Assembly (NCBI GenBank): GCA_030609365.1
Contig: JAUWCJ010000008.1
Span: forward strand, 1 to 41,228
From: Candidatus Eiseniibacteriota bacterium
GTDB taxonomy: Bacteria > Joyebacterota > Joyebacteria > Joyebacterales > Joyebacteraceae
DNA: 41,228 bases
Direction: 5' to 3'
The first letter of the stretch is position 1. Every line of letters begins with the position of its first letter. Positions 17,521 through 24,669 of the stretch are shown here, in pieces. A program made the translations under genes and the position numbers. The notes below the pieces were generated by a model. That model had not been told where the DNA came from and searched no databases. It saw only the letters and a program-made list of their open reading frames with translations.

Positions 17521-19710
17521 CTACGACAGTACCTCGTGAATGGCGGTGCGGAGTCCACGGGCGGAGTAGGGCTTCTTGAGCAGCGGGAATCCGATCTCGG
17601 AAGGCGATTCGTCGTCCCCATCGGAGAAACAGTAGCCGCTTGAGAGCAGGATGCGAGTGTCGGTGTTCCTGGCCGAGATCTCTTCGGCCAGCTGAGTTCC
17701 GCTCCTGCCGGGAAGGACGATATCGCTGAAGATGAGATCGAACCCTGAGGGGTCGCTCTCGAGCGCTACAAGAGCCTCTTCGGCCGACGCCGCCTCGACG
17801 ACGTTGTAGCCCCAATCGGTTAGGGCGCGAGTGGCGAACGCGCGGACGCTGTCCTCGTCCTCCACCAGCAGAACTCTCTCACCTCCGGCAGCCGGAGCCT
17901 CACTTACTGCTTCAGCGTCAGCGCACTGGTCGTCACTGCTCTCCGGCGGTCGCTCGGGCGCCACCGGCAGGCATATGGAGAAACTCGTTCCGCGCCCAGG
18001 CTCGCTCTCGACGTTGACCCAGCCCCCATGCTGTTCCGCTATTCCATCGACGACGGAAAGCCCCAGTCCGGTTCCGACGCCTGGTTTCTTGGTGGTGTAG
18101 AATGGCTCGAAGATCTGAGCCATTGTCTTGCTATCCATGCCCATGCCGGTGTCGGTCACGCGAAAACAGACGTAGCCGCGGTCGCACCCTTCCGGATTCT
18201 CGTCGCGACACACTGCGCTGGTATCGGCCACGGATGTGTTGATCGTGAGCTTCCCACCATGAGGCATGGCATCCCGGGCGTTGACGGCGAGGTTCATCAC
18301 TACCTGCTCTATCTGCGACGTATCAGCCTCTATCTTGCCGAGGTTTTCGTCGAGGTCGGTCACAAGCTCGATGTCCGCTCCGATCAGTCGCTCGAGCATG
18401 TCGGTCATCCCCGAGACGACCTCGTTGAGATCCAGCTCGGCCAGCCAGAGCGGCTGCTTGCGACTGAAGGCCAGAAGCTGGCGCGTCAGGGCCGCGGCTC
18501 GGTCCGCGGCCTTCGAGACGGCGAAGAGCATCTCGGACGCAGAGCCGTTCGGTTCCAGTTCCGCGCGCGCCAGCTCCGTGTAGCCTGAGATGGCGGTCAG
18601 CAGGTTGTTGAAGTCGTGGGCTATGCCGCCTGCGAGCTGTCCGATAGCCTCCATCTTCTGAGACTGCCGCAGCTGCTCATCCTTGCAGGCCAGCGCCCTC
18701 TCTGCTTCCATTCGGTCCGTCACGTCCACGGACAGTGCGATAACGCCCACGACGGCGCCGCTGCTGTCTCTGTACGGCACCCTGTGTGACTGTATCCATC
18801 TTGTTTCCTTCGGAAGCTCCAGGGCCTCCAGCGGGCTGTGCTTGGCCTTGCCGGTAGCCAGTACCTCCTCATCGGCGTAGACGCCGACCTCTTCGCAGGT
18901 CGGCATGATCTCAGCGAACGTCTTGCCGATCCAATCCTGTTGAGGGATGCGGGCAACGTCCGCCAGCGCCTTGTTGACCCGGATGTAGCGCCCTCCACGG
19001 TCCTTGTAGGAGATGTAGGCGGAGACAGAGTCCAGTATGGTCTGGACCTCCTCCCTCTGCTGCCGGAGGTGCTCGGTCACGTTCATCATCGTTACGGAGA
19101 ACGCGATGTCCTCGGCCACCTCGTTCAGCAGGGCACGCTCCTCAGCGTCCCACTCCATTTCCCGGCCGTGCGTCATGATGAGCTCGCCGAGTCTCTCCCC
19201 GCCGCAGATGATGGGGATGGTCACGGGCTCGGAGGCAGGTGTTGCCGGAGCGCCTGTGTCAGTATGCGGCAGCTCAGCGAATCCGCGAGTAACGCCGTCG
19301 AGGCGTGCCTGAACCCTCTCGTAGCCCAGACCGATGACAAGCTCCTCGCACGACCTCTGGCAGAGAGTGGTCCGATCGCGCACCCTCGTGACCAGCTGGT
19401 TGATCGTCCGGACGGAGCGGACACACTGATCCAGACGGCGGGCGCGCAGCTCGCTGGACTTGAGCCGATTGACGGCACGAGAGATGATGATGCCTGTGAG
19501 AAGAAAGGCGGCCGCTATGCTCACGCGGCTGTAGAGCTCGCGGTGTGATATGTCGAGCAGAAGAGCCCCGGGAAGGGTCTTCTCCGAGTAGAAGTAGAAA
19601 TCCAGCGCGGTGCGCATTATCCACGCGAAGAGCCCCGCGGCAAGTGCCAGGAGGATTATGTAGTGTTCGGGCGACGTCTCCGCCGCTTGTTTCAGTCTTC
19701 CAGAACTCAC
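17521..19710 (-). CDS. Membrane hybrid histidine kinase: GAF-like, PAS, HisKA, HATPase, receiver
   Basis: 729 residues from GTG 19710. Two membrane helices (about 18-36 and 63-78) enclose a short periplasmic loop. They are followed by a GAF-like domain (about 100-210), a PAS domain (IQTILDSVSAYISYKDRGGRYIRVNKAL-like, about 220-335), HisKA with phospho-acceptor His365 in GGIAHDFNN, an ATPase domain (NLAVNARDAMP; GTGLGLSVV) and a C-terminal receiver with phospho-Asp663 in FSDIVLPG and Lys in LLKKPYS. The GTG is preferred because GGGG stands 8 nt upstream; TTG 19725 has no ribosome site. There is no DNA-binding output, so it must signal to another protein. Its stimulus is unknown. Confidence 0.88.
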   Translation of the reverse strand: MSSGRLKQAAETSPEHYIILLALAAGLFAWIMRTALDFYFYSEKTLPGALLLDISHRELYSRVSIAAAFLLTGIIISRAVNRLKSSELRARRLDQCVRSVRTINQLVTRVRDRTTLCQRSCEELVIGLGYERVQARLDGVTRGFAELPHTDTGAPATPASEPVTIPIICGGERLGELIMTHGREMEWDAEERALLNEVAEDIAFSVTMMNVTEHLRQQREEVQTILDSVSAYISYKDRGGRYIRVNKALADVARIPQQDWIGKTFAEIMPTCEEVGVYADEEVLATGKAKHSPLEALELPKETRWIQSHRVPYRDSSGAVVGVIALSVDVTDRMEAERALACKDEQLRQSQKMEAIGQLAGGIAHDFNNLLTAISGYTELARAELEPNGSASEMLFAVSKAADRAAALTRQLLAFSRKQPLWLAELDLNEVVSGMTDMLERLIGADIELVTDLDENLGKIEADTSQIEQVVMNLAVNARDAMPHGGKLTINTSVADTSAVCRDENPEGCDRGYVCFRVTDTGMGMDSKTMAQIFEPFYTTKKPGVGTGLGLSVVDGIAEQHGGWVNVESEPGRGTSFSICLPVAPERPPESSDDQCADAEAVSEAPAAGGERVLLVEDEDSVRAFATRALTDWGYNVVEAASAEEALVALESDPSGFDLIFSDIVLPGRSGTQLAEEISARNTDTRILLSSGYCFSDGDDESPSEIGFPLLKKPYSARGLRTAIHEVLS

Positions 19711-20008
19711 CTCAGCGTCCCCCAACGGAACCCGCGGTACCCGGTAGAGTGGCGCAGCAGCACCACGAACATTGCTGATGCCTCGCTCAGTTGTTCATAG
19801 CACGAACATTCTGCACTATATGCATACCATGTGCCAATATTGGACTCTCGTGCGGTTCAGCTAGCGGGCACGCACAGGGCCCCGCGAGCGGTACAGCGGC
19901 ACCTGAGGTAGGCGCCGTTGCGAACTGCGCGACCCGCCTTGCCGGGCGGGGATCCACTGGCTATGGTTGCCGCGTAGCCAGCGGACCCCCACAAGGAGCA
20001 GGTTTCCG
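19711..20008. other. Divergent intergenic region with a 10-bp direct repeat
   Basis: 298 bp between the divergent kinase and PNGase F-like genes. CACGAACATT occurs twice, at 19764-19773 and 19801-19810, 37 bp apart. An AT-richer stretch (19795-19840) is the likely promoter zone. AAGGAG at 19993-19998 serves the plus-strand gene. Confidence 0.4.
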
Positions 20009-22732
20009 ATGAGCCGGCGATTCTCCCTCTGGACAGCTCTCCGTTTCCTCCTCTGTGGACTGATGACGTGCGGGGCCTGCGGCCCGGCTGCGGCAGCGGC
20101 CGGCGACGCGCTGGCCGTCCGCACGTTCACGTTCGACGACATCGAGATGCGCCGCGCCACCTTCGGCTTCCCGGACGACGGCCGCACCTCGGAGCGGATC
20201 CTCATGCGCTACACACTCAAGTGCGACGAGGCGACGGTGGGCGACCCGTATCCCTGCGGCGAGTGGGACGTGACCACGCACGTGACCGCGCACGTCCACA
20301 CGGGCGTGATGGATTCACTGCTCCGGACACACCCGTACTTCATCGTGGAAGGGAAGTCCCCGCCCGAGCTCCGCTACACCGCGAGGCCCACCTTCCACCG
20401 ATTCACTCACTGGGAGGACCCCGACGGACCCCGCCCGGGCGACCACTACATGCGATTCAGTGGCACCGACCGCATAACCGTCCCGCCGTCGGCCGTGGCC
20501 ACCGTGGACTCGAGCCTGACCATCGAGTTCTGGGCGAAGGGCGCAGCCTCTCAGCCAAGGAACGACCACATCGTGGAGGCGGGGGAGACTGGTGGCCGCG
20601 TGATCAACATCCACCTGCCGTGGGGCACTGGTACCGTCTATTGGGACGCGGGCGGCCGGCTCTCGGGCGCCAACAACCGGTTGAGCAAACAAGCCGAGCC
20701 GGGAGAGTACAAGGGCCGGTGGAATCACTGGGCCTTCACCAAGGACACGAGCTCGGGCGAGATGTGCATCTACCTGAACGGCGAGCTCTGGCACGAGGCG
20801 GGGACCATGAAGAAGGATATGCCTGCGATCGACAGCTTCGTCATCGGCGCGAACCTTCACGGGAGCGGCGGTTGGTACGAGGGCGGTCTGGACGACTTTC
20901 GCGTCTGGGACGTCGCCCTGGACGAGGAGACGGTCCGAGCGTGGCGGAGTAGTGCCGTCGGAACGGACCATCCCTTCCTGGAGCACCTGCTTCTGGAGTA
21001 CCGATTCGACAACGAGGACGTCGGCGGTAGCCGTATTCTGGACAGCTCGCCCCGCGGCAACCACGGTGAACGCTTCGGCCAGCCGCAGCGCGTACCCTTC
21101 GGGCTCATTGGGCGAGCCGATATCAGGCCGGGGCCGCGAGCGACACTCCGAACCCACAGCATCCCTGCCCCGCGGCTCAGCGTGCAGATATTCGGGGACG
21201 AGGCAACGCCCGAGAGCGTCACGCAGGTGATGGACGTGTGGTTCGCGCACGACTCGTGGTTCGACGGCGACGGGAACTGGCTCAGGGACACGCCCGTCAA
21301 GGACGCTGTGGTGCTCGAGCAGTACGAGCACAACTGGTACGGCGCGCCCTTCGAGGTTGTGGAGAGATTCGAGCTGGCCCGGTTCATCACGCCGTACGGG
21401 TTGAGACTGGACCTGGGAGAGAACGGGTTCACCTGGGTCTACGATGTCACGGACTACGCGCCGCTCCTGCGTGGGAGCGTGGACCTTCAGGCAGGCAACA
21501 CGTTCGAGCTCCTGGACCTCGAGTTCGTGTTTGTGGAGGGCACGCCACCGCGTGACGTGCTCGACATCCGCAACCTCTGGCCGCTCGCGGACTACGGATA
21601 TCGCGAGCTCGCCGACAACGAAGCGCTTGAGCCGGTCGAGATCACGCTCGGCCCGGACGCCTCGGGCTTCTGCGTGCGCTCCTGCATCTCGGGCCACGGC
21701 CACGCCGGCCCGGACAACTGCTGCGAGTGGGATGCCAAGGAGCACACGCTCTCGATCGACGGGCAGGAGCGATTCCACTGGACGGTCTGGCGCGACTGTG
21801 GCATGAACCCGGTGCACCCGCAGGGGGGGACGTGGCAGTTCGACCGCGCGGGGTGGTGCCCCGGCACGTTCGTGGATGTCTACGAGCACGAGCTGACGCC
21901 GTGGGTTCGTCCAGGCGAGGACGTGGTGCTGGACTACGGCATCGAGCCGCACGACCCGGAGAACGGAGAAGCCGACGGACGCTTCGTCGTGTCGCACCAG
22001 CTCTTCAGCTACGGACCGCCGAGTTTCAAACTGGACGCGGCGCTCGAGGACGTCCTCGCCCCATCCTCGCACGGTGAGCATAAGCGTCTGAACCCCGTTT
22101 CGGGGGAGGTCATCGTGCGCGTCCGGAACATGGGCTCTGTCTCGCTGACCGGGCTCACGATCCACTACGGGCTGGAGGGTGGGCTCGAGAGCAGCTTCGA
22201 CTGGAAGGGTGAGCTCGCCTTCCTCGAGAGCGAGACCGTCACGCTTCCGGCGCCCGACTGGACAGGCATGGGTGGGGGCTCTCGCTTCTTCTCGGAGGTC
22301 GAGCGCCCGAACGGCGGCAGAGACGAGCATGCGTCCAACGATCGTGTCGTCGTCACCGTCGCCGCGCCACACGTTCTCCCGCCCGAGTTCCTGGTTCACA
22401 TCGAGGTTCCCGGTTTCGGGCGAGCAGCGGACAACAGCTACACCGTCACCGACCGCGATGGACGAATCGTCGCCGGGCGCGACAGCTTCGCCGATGAGGC
22501 GACGTACCGTGACAGCATCCAGCTTCCACCCGGCGCGTACACGTTTGAGTTCCTGGACAGCAAAGAAGACGGACTCATACGGCACTGGTGGCTCAGGGCC
22601 TCCGCGCCCGACAGCATCGGAGAGAACGGCGCGCTCAAGATTCTGGACTGCGAGAGCGAGCTCCTGATGGATCTGGGCTACGACTTCGCCGAGAAGAGGA
22701 CACTGCGTTTCTTCGTGGGAGACCCACGGTAA
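20009..22732 (+). CDS. Secreted PNGase F-like peptide-N-glycosidase with inserted LamG domain
   Basis: 907 residues. It has a signal peptide (about 1-31), then an N-terminal PNGase F piece with PYPCGEWDVTTHV, whose Asp87 aligns with catalytic Asp60 of Elizabethkingia PNGase F. A LamG/concanavalin-like domain (about 145-312: SSLTIEFWAKG, WNHWAFTKD, YEGGLDDFRVWDVAL) is inserted. PNGase F then resumes: FELARFITPYG (Glu455, like Glu118), SGHGHAGPDNCCEWD (Glu573, like Glu206) and FDRAGWCPGTFVDVYEH. The remainder has CARDB-like beta domains. PNGase F cleaves the Asn-GlcNAc bond of N-glycans. All three acidic residues are kept, so activity is plausible. The ATG at 20009 follows AAGGAG. Confidence 0.88.
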   Translation: MSRRFSLWTALRFLLCGLMTCGACGPAAAAAGDALAVRTFTFDDIEMRRATFGFPDDGRTSERILMRYTLKCDEATVGDPYPCGEWDVTTHVTAHVHTGVMDSLLRTHPYFIVEGKSPPELRYTARPTFHRFTHWEDPDGPRPGDHYMRFSGTDRITVPPSAVATVDSSLTIEFWAKGAASQPRNDHIVEAGETGGRVINIHLPWGTGTVYWDAGGRLSGANNRLSKQAEPGEYKGRWNHWAFTKDTSSGEMCIYLNGELWHEAGTMKKDMPAIDSFVIGANLHGSGGWYEGGLDDFRVWDVALDEETVRAWRSSAVGTDHPFLEHLLLEYRFDNEDVGGSRILDSSPRGNHGERFGQPQRVPFGLIGRADIRPGPRATLRTHSIPAPRLSVQIFGDEATPESVTQVMDVWFAHDSWFDGDGNWLRDTPVKDAVVLEQYEHNWYGAPFEVVERFELARFITPYGLRLDLGENGFTWVYDVTDYAPLLRGSVDLQAGNTFELLDLEFVFVEGTPPRDVLDIRNLWPLADYGYRELADNEALEPVEITLGPDASGFCVRSCISGHGHAGPDNCCEWDAKEHTLSIDGQERFHWTVWRDCGMNPVHPQGGTWQFDRAGWCPGTFVDVYEHELTPWVRPGEDVVLDYGIEPHDPENGEADGRFVVSHQLFSYGPPSFKLDAALEDVLAPSSHGEHKRLNPVSGEVIVRVRNMGSVSLTGLTIHYGLEGGLESSFDWKGELAFLESETVTLPAPDWTGMGGGSRFFSEVERPNGGRDEHASNDRVVVTVAAPHVLPPEFLVHIEVPGFGRAADNSYTVTDRDGRIVAGRDSFADEATYRDSIQLPPGAYTFEFLDSKEDGLIRHWWLRASAPDSIGENGALKILDCESELLMDLGYDFAEKRTLRFFVGDPR

Positions 22733-22736
22733 GTGC

Positions 22737-22772
22737 GCAGACGGCCCGGGTCAGGAGACCCGGGCCGTCTGC
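22737..22772. terminator. Perfect 16-bp bidirectional terminator hairpin
   Basis: GCAGACGGCCCGGGTC pairs perfectly with GACCCGGGCCGTCTGC around an AGGA loop, starting 5 bp after the PNGase F-like stop and lying between convergent genes. There is no strong T-run, but the stem is exceptionally stable. Confidence 0.75.
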
Positions 22773-22811
22773 GTTGCATCTGTGCTGACGCAACGTGTTC
22801 TTCCACGTGCG

Positions 22812-23294
22812 TCACTCTGCGATCGTGATGGCCTTGGCGCTCTCCCACAGGCCGTGGATGTTGCAGTAGGCCGCGGCGTAGAACACACCAGGAACCCCCG
22901 TCCGGACATCGATGGACACCTTGGGGTCCGTGTAAAGCGTGCTGGTGTCGGTTCCGAGAACCGACTCCCCGTGAGCGCTGAACTCGAAGCTCGCGACCTC
23001 GTAGGGCAGGGTTGAATCGGCTGGAATGAAATAGAGGCGGATCCAGCGGATGTGGTGCGCCGCCGTGTTCGGGTGCTCCGTCTCCTTGCCGATCGTGACG
23101 GTGACGGTCGTCGGCTCACCGGCCTTGAACTCGACCGGGCAGTCGATGACCGGGACGTGCTTCTCGCTGCGCCAGTCCCCGGTCCTGTATAGGGACGCGA
23201 TACCGGCCGACGCGTCCGAGCTACCGATGGGTGCTACGGCCGCAACGATAGCAACCACCATCAGAGCCACGATGTAACGGGAGCTTCTCAGCAT
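22812..23294 (-). CDS. Exported superoxide reductase (1Fe type, neelaredoxin-like)
   Basis: 160 residues. After an N-terminal hydrophobic signal peptide (about 7-30) the protein follows the one-iron superoxide reductases along its whole length: SLYRTGDWRSEKHVPVIDCP, TEHPNTAAHHIRWIRLYFIP, FSAHGES, YCNIHGLWES. The iron ligands are His46, His74, His80, Cys144 and His147, and the catalytic Glu44-Lys45 pair is present. It reduces superoxide to hydrogen peroxide with an external electron donor. There is no rubredoxin-like N-domain. The ATG at 23294 has GGAGGAGG 8 nt upstream. Most family members are cytoplasmic, so the signal peptide is notable; a periplasmic location is inferred. Confidence 0.92.
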   Translation of the reverse strand: MLRSSRYIVALMVVAIVAAVAPIGSSDASAGIASLYRTGDWRSEKHVPVIDCPVEFKAGEPTTVTVTIGKETEHPNTAAHHIRWIRLYFIPADSTLPYEVASFEFSAHGESVLGTDTSTLYTDPKVSIDVRTGVPGVFYAAAYCNIHGLWESAKAITIAE

Positions 23295-23671
23295 TCTCCG
23301 TACCTCCTCCAGATGTGACAGGTTGGCGTCGAGCCGACCTGCTCGCTGTGGTATTCGATTGCTCAGCGTACTGTCTCGTGTCCATGATTCACACGTGATA
23401 CGCTCGAATCTGAACAGCGGGGCTCAACCTGTCAACCATTTTTCCGCGCGTGGACCGGTCTTGACTGATCGGGGTAGTCGGTGGCCCGGGTTCTTCACTG
23501 GGCGTCGCTCCAGGACAGCCCCAATCTCAGTGCTGAACATCGGTTCGCAAATAGGTCTTGACAATGGGACCGCGGTGACGTACGTGAGACATATTCAATT
23601 TGAGGCGCCCCATGGTGGGGTGTGGTTCGTGGTGTTGGTTTCTGGGTTGGCTTGATCCAGAGGAGGGTGCC
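23295..23671. other. Divergent intergenic region, superoxide reductase / exported protein
   Basis: 377 bp less GC-rich than the flanking genes. It holds the ribosome sites of both neighbours (AGAGGAGG at 23659-23666 on the plus strand). A TTGACT at 23461 and TTGACA at 23557 could be -35 elements, but no good -10 is paired with them. No gene or repeat seen. Confidence 0.35.
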
Positions 23672-24475
23672 GTGAGACGACTTGCGATCCTTGGAGTGCT
23701 CATATCGGTCTGTCTGATGTCCTTGAGTCCCTGTCTGCTCTTTGCTGCCGACAGCATAGATGCCTCCGCTGACCACTCGGTCACGCGCGTTACGACCGCC
23801 GACGTTGCCAGATCGGGCAGAACCTACGAGATCCTGTGGGACCTCACGCACGGTCCGTACGGTTCGAACACGCCCACCGGCAACTTCTCGAATATGGTCG
23901 ATACTTTGGCCGTTCACGGACATGCCTCGTCCACAACCGCGGCCGGCGTCCACAATATCGACCTCTCGCCCTACGATGTCCTGGTTGTGGGAGTGCTCCT
24001 CGCCTGGGATTCGGTGTACACCACTGCCGAGGTGACTGCCATAGAGAGCTTCGTCACAGGAGGCGGTGGCCTCTTCCTCATGGGTGAGAACAGCGGTTGC
24101 CCGAACGTGAACGTGAATCCCGTCAGTCAGGCGTTCGGGACCACGTGCGGAGTTGGCGATCCGTACGATCCCTATACCTTCGCTGCTCACGACATCTTCA
24201 ATGGCGTTGCTGCTATGTCCTTTGCATCTGGCGGAGGTCTCACCGTCGTCCCCCCCACAAGCGAGATGACTTGGGATTACTACGACGATACGCTCATCAG
24301 TCTCGTCGGAGACTGTGACGTCATCGTGGTGGGCGACGGCAACTTCTGCACGAACACCTACCTGGCGAACGACGACAATAAGACATTCGTACTCAACGCG
24401 TTCCACTGTTTGTCAGGCGCCGACACCCCTGTGGAGAGCTCGAGCTGGGGTGTCATCAAGACTCTCTATCGATAG
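23672..24475 (+). CDS. Exported protein with glutamine-amidotransferase-fold-like domain, function unknown
   Basis: 267 residues with a signal peptide (hydrophobic 5-26). The middle (YEILWDLTHGPYG, then YDVLVVGVLLAWDSVYTTAEVTAIESFVTGGGGLFLMGENS) resembles the class I glutamine-amidotransferase-like fold (DUF4350/ThuA-like), in which a filament-turning element is followed by GGGLF-type strands. No Cys-His-Glu triad can be assigned. The C-terminus ends ESSSWGVIKTLYR, which looks like a short conserved tail and might be a sorting or anchoring signal (inference). The GTG at 23672 follows AGGAGG; the longer frame to 23600 lacks a ribosome site. Confidence 0.65.
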   Translation: MRRLAILGVLISVCLMSLSPCLLFAADSIDASADHSVTRVTTADVARSGRTYEILWDLTHGPYGSNTPTGNFSNMVDTLAVHGHASSTTAAGVHNIDLSPYDVLVVGVLLAWDSVYTTAEVTAIESFVTGGGGLFLMGENSGCPNVNVNPVSQAFGTTCGVGDPYDPYTFAAHDIFNGVAAMSFASGGGLTVVPPTSEMTWDYYDDTLISLVGDCDVIVVGDGNFCTNTYLANDDNKTFVLNAFHCLSGADTPVESSSWGVIKTLYR

Positions 24476-24494
24476 CGCTCCATTCGCTTTGCAG

Positions 24495-24529
24495 AACGGG
24501 GGCAGGTCTCGACGAGGCCTGCCCCCGTT
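24495..24529 (+). terminator. Terminator after the exported protein
   Basis: 12-bp perfect stem AACGGGGGCAGG / CCTGCCCCCGTT with an 11-nt loop, then TCTGC, 20 bp past the stop. Confidence 0.75.
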
Positions 24530-24669
24530 TCTGCATCCAGTGTGGTTGACGGGGCCACTCGCCAAGGGGCACGCGTCTTGACTCCGCCGCTGAGCGCGTG
24601 CTACTCATAGTGAAGCGTGTGCGACTGACGGTGGAACGCGCGCTACCGATGGCAACGGAGACGCCCTTG

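Noticed and set aside
17521-19710. Hybrid kinase as the PhoR of the phosphate island
   Set aside because: The domain order, with GAF and a fused receiver, is not that of PhoR, and no PhoB-like regulator is adjacent. The genuine PhoB/PhoR pair is probably elsewhere.
20315-22585. Open frame of 756 codons on the minus strand opposite the PNGase F-like gene
   Set aside because: It mirrors the real gene: GC-rich third positions suppress stops in the antisense frame. There is no signal peptide, family match or ribosome site, and the composition is Arg/Val/Asp-rich.
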